Of a stretch of 64,000 nucleotides of DNA, positions 18,618 to 27,400 are shown one piece after another. The position numbers and the translations under genes were made by a program. The notes under the pieces are model-generated. The model saw only the letters and a program-made list of their open reading frames with translations, had not been told where the DNA came from and did no database searches. The first letter of the stretch is position 1; each line of letters opens with the position of its first letter. Source of the stretch: KK5 sp034043675 (GTDB lineage Bacteria; Pseudomonadota; Gammaproteobacteria; Burkholderiales; Burkholderiaceae_C). The stretch is taken from contig NZ_JAXCLA010000003.1 in the NCBI RefSeq assembly GCF_034043675.1, positions 310,001 to 374,000 on the forward strand. The letters run 5' to 3'.

Positions 18618-19304
18618 TTAGCCAACACGCCCCTGCCGCGGCGTCGCGAATTCCTCCGGCTCCTTGCCGCGGCGGAACGTCACCACGTACAGCACCGACG
18701 CGCGCATCGGCTCGGCACCAGGCTCGGCGTTGACCTTGAGCGCTACCTTGCGCTGGGCGTAGCGAAGACTGACCCCCAGGTCCTTGAGCTGGTCGATGTA
18801 CCCCTGGAGCTCGTCGTGGAGGTCCAGCTTGTCGGTCGAGCTGTAGAGCTCGTGCGAATCGCGGTACTCGTTGATGTAGTCGGTGAGTACCGCGAAGACC
18901 TCTTCGGCCGGCCGATCCATGTCGAACCCGGGTGTCGTCAAGCCCATCTCGTGCTGCTCGACGAGTCCGGCGAGCTGCCGGCCGGTTTCGAGCGGCAAGG
19001 CCTTGAGCCGTATGTGATCCCGCTCAAAGGCAGCCCGCTGCGCGGTCAGCTCCTCGGCGGTCGGAATCTTGAACGGCTTGTTCAGGACGTCAATGTCATC
19101 GAACTCGAAGGCCCTGGCTAGGGCGCGTCGGGTGTCGGTGCCACTGGGCTCGCCGTTCTCGACGCGCTGGACCGTCCGCGTGCTCAGGCCAGCAATCTCT
19201 GCCAGTTGTTCCTGGGACCATTTGCGAACCTCACGGGCGACCTTGATGAAGGCGCCGAGCTCTCCGGGGCTCAGCATGCGGGGCGGGTTGGCGGTTGCTA
19301 CCAT
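18618..19304 (-). CDS. XRE-family helix-turn-helix regulator with extended C-terminus
   Basis: The first 75 residues are a classic XRE helix-turn-helix (GAFIKVAREVRKWSQEQLAEI, then GLSTRTVQRVENGE). The following 150 residues are helical and unassigned, with a predicted coiled segment. It ends 21 bp from the end of the convergent PIN-like gene. It may regulate itself or a neighbouring locus. No antitoxin partner can be named. The protein is 228 residues. Confidence 0.72.
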   Translation of the reverse strand: MVATANPPRMLSPGELGAFIKVAREVRKWSQEQLAEIAGLSTRTVQRVENGEPSGTDTRRALARAFEFDDIDVLNKPFKIPTAEELTAQRAAFERDHIRLKALPLETGRQLAGLVEQHEMGLTTPGFDMDRPAEEVFAVLTDYINEYRDSHELYSSTDKLDLHDELQGYIDQLKDLGVSLRYAQRKVALKVNAEPGAEPMRASVLYVVTFRRGKEPEEFATPRQGRVG

Positions 19305-19403
19305 GATTCGATCCAGTAGTTGCAGTGGTTCGAAGGATGCCGACGGCGCCGCTTTCGCAACACGACAGCAGCCCGACAGTACGCCGACACGGCCGAGCGT
19401 GCC

Positions 19404-19994
19404 TCAGCTGATGAATCCGATGAACGGCGTTCCGGGAGGAATCTTCACAGCGGGTCCGTGTTGGCGCTTGTGATGTGCATCGAGCCAAGAGAACCGTAGC
19501 TCTTGGCAATCCCGCAGACCTTGAAAGCCGCCAGCTCTGGAGACCAGTACAGAGGTCTCGATGGTTGAGGTGGGACCCATGTTGAGTGGGAATCGGCTTC
19601 CTGCCGGAAAGCTAGGGAACGGACTCTCCCCGGCAGGCTCATACCAAATGGGCCTAAGGGCGACCCGCTTGTCCGCGGTCGTGCATTCGAACGCCGGCTC
19701 GCTCAAGCTGTCGCCCTTGGCGGATGGGTTGCTAACGCGCACTTCAACAATGTCGAAGTTACGGTCTTGGAAGCTGGCTTTGACGATCCGGGCGTCGATG
19801 TCGGCAGCAGTCATCTTGGACAAGAGGTCCAGTGAAGTGTTGCTGGAGGCGATGACAGCTCCAACGCCTCCGCCGATAGCCGCTATGAAGGCCGCAACTT
19901 TCTTCCACGGTATGCCGCCCGCCGCCTTGGTCGCAGCCCCTGTCGGCACTTGCTCGTTGCTTGGTTTGACCACGGCGTTGCTTCGCTTCTGCAT
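19404..19994 (-). CDS. single-pass membrane protein of unknown function
   Basis: The 196-residue protein has one clear membrane segment near residues 31-50 (KVAAFIAAIGGGVGAVIA) after a short basic N-terminus. The rest should be outside the cytoplasm and looks beta-rich, like an immunoglobulin-type or plug domain. No family is recognised. It is a lone gene on the minus strand, with the XRE gene 100 bp downstream. Expression signals are not obvious. Confidence 0.5.
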   Translation of the reverse strand: MQKRSNAVVKPSNEQVPTGAATKAAGGIPWKKVAAFIAAIGGGVGAVIASSNTSLDLLSKMTAADIDARIVKASFQDRNFDIVEVRVSNPSAKGDSLSEPAFECTTADKRVALRPIWYEPAGESPFPSFPAGSRFPLNMGPTSTIETSVLVSRAGGFQGLRDCQELRFSWLDAHHKRQHGPAVKIPPGTPFIGFIS

Positions 19995-20102
19995 CCTTCG
20001 ATTTCCTCAAAAGTTGTTGACGAAGCGAATGCTGCCATTGGTGCGACAGCACCCCTGAGAGACGCACCTTTGGTGCGATGGGCGAACACCGCGCCGCGGT
20101 TG

Positions 20103-20149
20103 GTGGGTCAGTTTTGCGTGGAAACCGTGGGTCAGTTTTCGGTGGAAAT
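20103..20149. repeat. tandem repeats resembling an IS21-family end
   Basis: Two 23-bp copies with a 24-bp period share GTGGGTCAGTTTT and GGTGGAAA-like tails, at 20103-20125 and 20127-20149. Multiple terminal repeats containing GGTCAGTTTT are typical of IS21-type insertion sequences. No istA or istB gene is present, so this would be a relic. The surrounding gene-free stretch 19995-20433 shows nothing else that I can support. Confidence 0.4.
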
Positions 20150-20433
20150 TGATGCCGCGCACGTCGCTACTCAGCGATACGCCGCAACTTGCCCTCCAGA
20201 GTAGTCGCCGATCCAGGCGTGCGGGCTCAATCCTTTGAGGCACCTTGCCATTGAGTGCGAAAACTCTCGGCTGCAGCGTGCCTTTCGTTCGGTAGCATCC
20301 CCGCCTTCCGGGGTGAACCGTACTCTGGACGGCAAGTTCGTTACTCAAGCTGAGTACGACCAAGCCTGCTGTCCCAATCGCGTGTAACCCGCGCCTCCTC
20401 GAACCGGCGAACCCACCGAATCCTTTGCCTCGC

Positions 20434-21339
20434 ATGTCGTCAACTGCCTCTCCTTCACTGGTCCAACTGCATGGTCTCGACCGCTCGGATCGTGTCCAGA
20501 ACTACGCGAGCGTCGCGAAGGACGTGCAGCGAGTTCAAGCTGCGCTTGAGGCGAGGGGCTTTAAGTGCCGGCCGAGCAGCGCCGTGGGAGCGCTCTTTCG
20601 GAAGGCCCTCGTCCTGAGCGAGCAGTGGGAGGCGAAGACCGCGGCCCAGGACGTCTTAGCTCTCATGCACGCCGATGAGGCTCTTCGTATTGCTCATGCA
20701 GTCGAAGCGGTTCTTGATGATGCAGATGCTCAAGAGGCCATAAGGCGGATTACCAAGAGCGACATGCACCTGTCCACGCGGCAGCCGTCGCAGGGCAAGG
20801 ACGCCCTATGGGAGCTCGACCTTCACCTGTTCCTCAAGGTTCGAGAAGTGCCTGTGCGGCTGGCCGAGCCTGACCTTGTTGTGCAACTGCCCGGGTTGTT
20901 GGGTCCGTTCGGCCTGGCTTGTAAGAAGGTCTATTCCGAAGACAGCGTGGACAAGCAGCTTCAAAAGGGTTGCCGCCAGCTTCGTGCTGCAGACGTGCCG
21001 GGCGTCGTTGCTTTCAATTTGGACGACATGACGCCTGCGGAATCGCTCCTGAATAAGCCAACTCGGCAGGCCGCGATGGACTACCTCTATGCGCTGAACA
21101 TGGCCTTCGTGGAACGTCACAGGATTGCTTTTCAGGAGGCAATACTCAGGGGCCGTTGCGACGCGATCCTAATTTCGACTGCAGTTCAGGCGGATGTCGA
21201 GCAGATGTCGCCGCGCTTCAATCGGTTTACGCAGTTGTCCCTCTGGACGCTGGACAACGCCTCAGCTGGTGCTCGCCTGCGTCAGGCGGCGTTCCACAGG
21301 CATATCGAAGGGCGTCCTGGGCCGCGCGAGGGCGCGTAG
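20434..21339 (+). CDS. PD-(D/E)XK-like nuclease candidate
   Basis: The 301-residue protein has a central segment ALWELDLHLFLK, then AEPDLVVQLPG and FGLACKKVYS. The order of a helical acidic residue, P-D and C-K-K is consistent with a PD-(D/E)XK nuclease core, although the usual E/D before the lysine is replaced. The N-terminal 110 residues are helical. The start used is ATG 20434; TTG 20425 is possible. It ends 36 bp from the end of the convergent TrfA-like gene. The nuclease assignment is tentative. Confidence 0.5.
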   Translation: MSSTASPSLVQLHGLDRSDRVQNYASVAKDVQRVQAALEARGFKCRPSSAVGALFRKALVLSEQWEAKTAAQDVLALMHADEALRIAHAVEAVLDDADAQEAIRRITKSDMHLSTRQPSQGKDALWELDLHLFLKVREVPVRLAEPDLVVQLPGLLGPFGLACKKVYSEDSVDKQLQKGCRQLRAADVPGVVAFNLDDMTPAESLLNKPTRQAAMDYLYALNMAFVERHRIAFQEAILRGRCDAILISTAVQADVEQMSPRFNRFTQLSLWTLDNASAGARLRQAAFHRHIEGRPGPREGA

Positions 21340-21375
21340 CAGGTGCTGGCGATGGCGCGACCCTAGCCAGCAGGC

Positions 21376-22416
21376 TCAGCCCCACTTCGCCAGCTTGATC
21401 GTGATGCCATCCTGCCCTTCAGACACTTCGTAGCCGTGTACCCTGAAGGCAATGGGAGTGCGTTCGTCGCAGAGCTCGTCCAGCGCAGCACAAACGCGAG
21501 CACGGAAGTCGTTGGGACGGCAATCCAGCCCGCTGATCCGATGGAGCACGGCGAAAGGGAATGTTTGCGGCCAGGTGTGCGTGGCTAGGAAACCGGACAA
21601 CCATCCGCGCAGCGACTTCATCACCAGCACCGGAGTCGGCACCTCAGACCATGCTGTGGGCCCGTAGAGCTGCGCGACTTCCTCGGGGATTCGGAACTCG
21701 AACTTGTCGCTGCTCTTCAGCTCCTCGTCCGGGATCACGAGGTAGTTCTCGGGAAGCCAGACATCGAGCAGCTGAGGAACCACCGCGTCGCCATAGAAGT
21801 CCCTGATGCGAAGTGAGGCGTGGGATTGGCGATGCAGGCTGGCACGCAAGGCGACGTGGGTATTGCGCGTGTACGAGTTGCCCATCACTCGGGCCAGCTC
21901 GAAGAACGTGGCTTCGATGGCGGCGTCGCCCTGACCACGCGAGAGAGGACGATCAGCGTAGCTGGCCAGGAGCGCGGCGAACACCCGGCGGTCGTACTGG
22001 CTCAAGCGCGGGCCGGTGTAGCGCACGCCGATGTCGTCATCAAAGTTCGCAATCAGTGCGTTGTCGAGGTGGCGGTTGGCTGTGGAGCCGGCTGACCAGA
22101 GCGAGGACCTGAGTAGCGCGGTCGGCAATCCGGTCGTATCGGCAGACCAGATCGGCAGGTACACGCGGTCGCCGCGTCGAACTGCCCGCCGACTACGAGC
22201 CTCCAGGTACTTGCCTGCCGGGGTGTGGACGTCCATCTCAAGGATGGCCGCGTGGTCCCGCTGTATGGCGCGCTGCGGTATTCCCCGGCGTGCGTTGACT
22301 TGGGCGAGCGCCGGGCCGGCATCTTCAAACTCAGTTTGGGAATCAAGAACTTCTGGCGAGGCCGGAGCTTCGACGGGGGACGCCAACTCCGGGCCGAACG
22401 GATCAATCGAATGCAT
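21376..22416 (-). CDS. TrfA-like plasmid replication initiator, copy 1
   Basis: The 346-residue protein follows the TrfA pattern: LPTALLRSSLWSA, then QYDRRVFAALLASY, and a late GWLSGFLATHTWP followed by FAVLHRISGL. These correspond to the order of conserved elements in RK2 TrfA, which binds iterons to open a plasmid origin. The N-terminal 90 residues are variable. No iterons are visible upstream, in contrast to the second copy at 37299-38336. It may be a replication remnant or may act on the other origin. It is divergent from the next gene, with 124 bp between them. Confidence 0.7.
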   Translation of the reverse strand: MHSIDPFGPELASPVEAPASPEVLDSQTEFEDAGPALAQVNARRGIPQRAIQRDHAAILEMDVHTPAGKYLEARSRRAVRRGDRVYLPIWSADTTGLPTALLRSSLWSAGSTANRHLDNALIANFDDDIGVRYTGPRLSQYDRRVFAALLASYADRPLSRGQGDAAIEATFFELARVMGNSYTRNTHVALRASLHRQSHASLRIRDFYGDAVVPQLLDVWLPENYLVIPDEELKSSDKFEFRIPEEVAQLYGPTAWSEVPTPVLVMKSLRGWLSGFLATHTWPQTFPFAVLHRISGLDCRPNDFRARVCAALDELCDERTPIAFRVHGYEVSEGQDGITIKLAKWG

Positions 22417-22540
22417 TGCAGGAGGGTACGAGACGGCGGAGCCACGCCCGGCCGGTAGGGTGCAACTTCGTCACGGCCAATGCCTTGTCGTGCGACAAAA
22501 CGGCGATGTTCGCGTTGGGCGAACTTGGCCCGCGTAGAGA

Positions 22541-23083
22541 ATGCGCGCCTTCACAGGCCGACCCACGATGCGCGATCCGTTTGAACTCACCTTGGAAGTT
22601 GCCAGCGCGGAGTGCGGGAAGCTGCCCGACGACAAGCGACTTGCTCGTGCGCTGGGCCTCCGGCTGCAGATGGACGAGCTGGCGTACTACGAGCTGCTGG
22701 GTCGGCATCTCGGTGCTGCGGGCGCCATCTGGCCCATCAAGAACGAGCTGCGCCGCGACCTGTCGACTCGTGACCTAGACAATCTGTTCGTGATGATGAC
22801 GCCCGAGGAGTTCGGGCGCTGGGAGCAGCTACCGGATCGTTTAACGGTGTACCGCGGCTGCTACTGGGAGAACAAGGACGGCCTCGCATGGTCCTTGGAT
22901 GAAAAGGAAGCTGTGCGCTTTCCGAACATGGTCCGGTATCGGCGTGAAGCCTCGCCCTTGCTGGTGCGGGGGCAGGTATTGCGCGACCGCTGCGTGTTGA
23001 AGCTCTGCGACGGCCGCGCGGACATCTTCGCCGTCGATGTCCAGGCTGGTGAAGCGGTGCAGCTGCCGCCACGACATCATTGA
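22541..23083 (+). CDS. putative ADP-ribosyltransferase-fold protein
   Basis: The 180-residue protein contains LTVYRGCYWE, DGLAWSLDEKEAVRF and a later RADIFAVDV. An R, then S-T/S-x, then acidic order is seen in ADP-ribosyltransferase folds, but the final glutamate of the R-S-E triad is not clear, so the call is weak. ATG at 22568 is an alternative start. It stands between the TrfA-like gene and a channel-like gene. It may be a toxin-like effector; no antitoxin is apparent. Confidence 0.45.
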   Translation: MRAFTGRPTMRDPFELTLEVASAECGKLPDDKRLARALGLRLQMDELAYYELLGRHLGAAGAIWPIKNELRRDLSTRDLDNLFVMMTPEEFGRWEQLPDRLTVYRGCYWENKDGLAWSLDEKEAVRFPNMVRYRREASPLLVRGQVLRDRCVLKLCDGRADIFAVDVQAGEAVQLPPRHH

Positions 23084-23239
23084 TGTGAACCCGGGTGGCC
23101 TCGGTCAACGAGCTTCACCAGAATGTGCGGTGATTAGCGGTTCGAACTGCTGGCGCCCGCGCCGCGCGGCATACGCGGTCAAGGAAACCATCACCGCTCT
23201 GCGAATGGCACAAAGCAATTGATTCATAGGGAGGCTGAG

Positions 23240-24334
23240 ATGAGAATCGCCGCGGCGTCGAAGGCGGAAGCCGAAGACATGCAATTCGGGTTGAACGATC
23301 CGCATCAGAAAGGGCCGCTAACCACGCCCATCGGTCGGATCATCGAGCGCGCTTCGTACAGCGACCTGCTGGTAGGAGCTCTTGTGACCCTTGCCGGCTC
23401 CACCGGCTATTTCAGACTTGCGCCGTTTGGTCATTCACTCAGCGTGAGGGACCCTAGCCTATTCGATACGGCCTACTTCAGCGTGGTTACCTTCACCTCG
23501 CTTGGCTACGGTGAACTGTCGCCCCAGGGGTTCGGTCGTCTCGTAGCGATGTTCGTCGTGGTGGCAGGCCTTGCCCTCATCGCACTCCTTGTGGGTAAGT
23601 TTGCATCGGAGAGACAGCAGGCCATCCTCCAGCTGCTGCATTCCAGCGACTGCCAACGAAGACTCGTCGACTTTGCGGCGCAACTGGAAACTCTGATCTT
23701 GAACGTCCAAGCCGCCACGGCTGCAAAGAACATCAGTTTGACGAAGGATTCAATGCGTGAGCTGTCGAGTCGCGTTGCGGCAGTGAGCAACTTTCTTGTA
23801 TTCAACGCCAATCAGGCCAAGCTCATCGAGTTCGGCAACGAGAGCGCGCTGTTTGCGCTGTACCTTCAGCTGCGGGGCGTCTATCAAATGTGCATTGGCA
23901 TCCACAAGGCGGAGACCTTGGATGTCGTCATTTCTCGAAGAAGTCGAGCAATTGCCGGCCGCTCTTTAGCTCTGGTCAAGTTGATGAGCATCTTCCACGG
24001 CGAGGCGGACCGAAGAACCTCTTACCTGGGCGCGCTATGTCGCCGAGTTCGGAACTTCCGGCACCCAACGCCGTTTGCACCGTCGGCGCTGGCACAGCGC
24101 GTGACGAGGCTGTGGGACTTAATGGCCCATGAAGATGGACTCTTCAAGGTCTGGGTTCGCAGTGGACTGACGCCGGCAACCCGAGAGGACGTGTGGTCAG
24201 CGGCACCGTCTGGCCTTCCCAATACCTGGCCGGCCGGTGTCCACAAGCAGCTCGCTCAAAAGCTTGGAATCTCCAACACTCTTGCCCAAAAGTGCCTTGG
24301 CGTGCTTCTTAAGAACGGTCGGCTACCAAAGTAG
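23240..24334 (+). CDS. potassium-channel-like membrane protein with cytoplasmic helical domain
   Basis: Two membrane segments (DLLVGALVTLAGSTGYF and FGRLVAMFVVVAGLALIALL) flank a pore-like loop, YFSVVTFTSLGYGELSP. Its SLGYGE filter is close to the TVGYGD signature of two-transmembrane ion channels. The remaining 250 residues are cytoplasmic and helical with no known domain. The ATG at 23240 follows GGGAGGCTGAG. A STAND-type ATPase gene begins 143 bp downstream on the same strand. Ion-channel-type effectors depolarise cells in some defence systems; applying that here is inference. Confidence 0.68.
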   Translation: MRIAAASKAEAEDMQFGLNDPHQKGPLTTPIGRIIERASYSDLLVGALVTLAGSTGYFRLAPFGHSLSVRDPSLFDTAYFSVVTFTSLGYGELSPQGFGRLVAMFVVVAGLALIALLVGKFASERQQAILQLLHSSDCQRRLVDFAAQLETLILNVQAATAAKNISLTKDSMRELSSRVAAVSNFLVFNANQAKLIEFGNESALFALYLQLRGVYQMCIGIHKAETLDVVISRRSRAIAGRSLALVKLMSIFHGEADRRTSYLGALCRRVRNFRHPTPFAPSALAQRVTRLWDLMAHEDGLFKVWVRSGLTPATREDVWSAAPSGLPNTWPAGVHKQLAQKLGISNTLAQKCLGVLLKNGRLPK

Positions 24335-24477
24335 CCGGACGCTGCCGCACCGAACTTTGACCTCATCCGGATGAGGATGGCTGGGACGCTTCACGCTCGC
24401 GCCGCCTCACGTTTACGGCCTTGAGCCGTCGCTAAACTGCCCTCCGCAAAAAACAGAAACAAGCAGCGGAGGAACAG

Positions 24478-27400
24478 TTGGCCTACTACGATCTGAATCG
24501 GCGCTTCGTCGAGCGTGAGAACTACGACCAGGACGAGCTCATCGCCGCGCAACTGCGTGGCAAGCAGGTGGCCTGGGCCAAGGTGCTCGAGAACCGCAGC
24601 AGCGTCATCGTTGCAGCGGCGAACTTCGGGAAGACCACCGAGATGCGCCAGCAAGCGGCGCAACTGCGTGCGAACGGCGAAACCGCCGTGTTCATCGCGC
24701 TGCGCCAACTCGTGGATCGCGGCAGTCTCGACAAGGCACTGACCGGCGATGACCGCGACGCCTATCGCGCGTGGAAGGCCGCGCCAGTCAGCCGCATCAC
24801 GGTGTTTGTCGACTCGTTGGATGAGGCCGCCGCTGGTGGCAAGGAAGAAAGCATCAGCCACCTTGTCGGGGACGTTGCTGACGAACTGAGCTGGCCGAAC
24901 GAGCATGTCCGGTGGGTGATTTCGACTCGGCCGGCAGTCCTCACCGCAGGCGTTTTCGACAAGCTCTCGGAGCTGCTTTCAAAGCCGGCCCCGAAGCCTA
25001 TCGGGAGCTCCGGTGGACCGGGTGCTATCGGTACTGGCGGCGCGACCAGCGCGGCACCGGCACCGGCACCAGAGCCGGTGCCGGTTCACCTGTTCTCTAT
25101 GGCCCATCTTGAAGATGACCAAGCTGCCGTGTACCTCACGGGGCGATACCCGGAACTGAATGCCGAGCAACTGATTGAGATTGCCAGTGAGCGCGGCCTG
25201 TCGGGCTTCGTCCGCAGCCCGGGCGGCCTGGACATCCTTGCTCGTATCGACATGGTGGCCAATCCACCGGATTCCCTGACCGAGGTGTTCGAGCGCGTAG
25301 TGAACGCCATCGGCACCTTGCGTGTGGCTGACCCGCGGCTCGTTGACGCCGGCAGCCCTGCGCCGGAGGTCCTGACCGGCGCGGCTCAGCGCCTGGCCTC
25401 AGCGTCGGTTGTGTGCCAGCTGGTGAACATCGAGATGCCCGAGGCGACTCTGGCTATTCCTGAAACGGCCCTGTCAGCAAGGCTGATTGCATCTCCGATG
25501 CTTCACGAGGCAGGCATCAAGGCGTTGTTGAACTCCCAGCTCTTCATTGACGCCGGCTTTCATCAGGTCAAGGTCTATCCCGATGAGCTCGCGCCGTTCC
25601 TCGCGGCCAAACGCCTCGCCGGCTTGGTGGCCTCGCCGGACCAGGCGGAGCGGCTCCTCGAGAACTTCACTTGGGCTGCGACCAGCGGCGAGCAAGGCGT
25701 GCAGCGTGCCTTCTTGCCCATGTTGGGATGGCTCGCCACGCTGAACGCGCATTGCCGCGAGGTCATCCTGGAGAAGGACCCGCAGGCGTTGGCGTTCTTC
25801 GGCGACTTGCGCAATCCGGCCGTCCCGACCAAGGCGGCGCAGGACGCTTTGACGGAGAGCATCAAGCGCTTGGTGGAAAAGGGCGACCACATCGGCCGCA
25901 CCATGTTCCGGCTGACGTCTGAGAACTTCTGGCAGGCGGGGCCCGACCGACTGGCGGGGACCATCGCCAACCTCTACGACCAGTACCAGGACAACTACTG
26001 GGCGCGCGACGTCCTGCTCGACATTGCTACCGCGTGCAAGATCGAGCCTTTGCGGGCAAAGCTTCTCAAGCGTCACGGGTCCAAGTTTGACCGCGTCCTA
26101 TCTGACAGCAGTGACGTCGGCTACTTCCTCGCATTGCGTCGGCCTGCCGACCTTGCGGCTCTCGCCGCTGCTGCAGTGGCCAGCACCACAGTGCGCGAAA
26201 GCGTCGTCAGCCTCCTGTTGCGGGAGCTGGGATGGAGCCATTTCACGCCCCGTGATGTCGCCGTGATGGTGGACAACCAGTTCCTGGCCGGGCCGCGCGG
26301 GTTCCAGCTTTCCTATTCCCTAGAGAAGGGACGCATGCTTTCCGACGCAACGGATGGCCAGCTGTACCACCTGGCGCGCGGGCTCGTTGTGCGCATGGTG
26401 AAGAGGGAGGTGACGAACAAGCAGAATCGCGAGGATCAGCAGTACGTTGACCTCGTGGCTAAGGTTCTCGAAGCCTTGGTAGTGCGCACGGTTGGCGCCC
26501 AGGCGGTCAAGGTCGCTCGCCTGTACCTCGTCGTGGCTCGGGACATCCACGACCGCTACCTGCAGAGCAGCGCAATCCAGGAGCTGAGGTCGGCGGTAGA
26601 TGCGAATGCCGCCGTTCGCATTGCAGTGCTGCAGTCCACCCTGAAGAGGCGGCTCAGTGACGACGACCTGCTTCACGCGGTTGTTGGTTTCCTCCGCCCC
26701 ACTACCTACACGCCCGAGGACGTCGTTCAAGTGAACGACGCGCAGCTCACCCGCGTGTACGCAGAGTGGCAGGCTCAACGCGCGCAAGCCATCGCTCAGC
26801 AGCCGGCGCCTAAGCCAGTCAAGCCGAAGGCCGAGAAGCTCACCGTCGGCACCACGGCGAAGCGGCAGCTCACCGACCGCTTGAGCGCACTGGCTGACGG
26901 GACGGATACCCGGGCGCTCGAGTGGATCGCCGGGTGGCTGCTTCAGACAAATCGCACATCACGGTACGGCGAGGTCGACTTCGAGGCCTTCGAGCAAGCC
27001 GCCGGAGCGAGGATTGCTGCCGCTACCCGACAGGGCATGAGCCGACTCTGGCGCGACAAGGCCCCGACCTTCAAGGAGAGCGAGCCGAATTCGAAGTTCC
27101 ACATCACTGCGGCCGGCCTGCAGGGTCTCAAGCTTGAGCTTGGGGATGGGACGGCGCTTCCAGTTCTCACCGAGGCGGAAGTGCGGCGGGCCCTTCGTTA
27201 CGCGCTCCTCGAAGCGAATGGCTACCCGAAGTGGTTCTGGCCCCTCGTCGAGGCATATCCGGCCGCCTCGGTTCCTGAGCTGGTTGCAATCGCGGGCGAG
27301 GCAGCGAACGGCGCTACGTCTAGGGAGCATGCCGAAGACCTGCTGGCATCCATTCCTGACGCACCTGCACCGGTCCAAGAGGCGCTCGCGGGCCTTGCAT

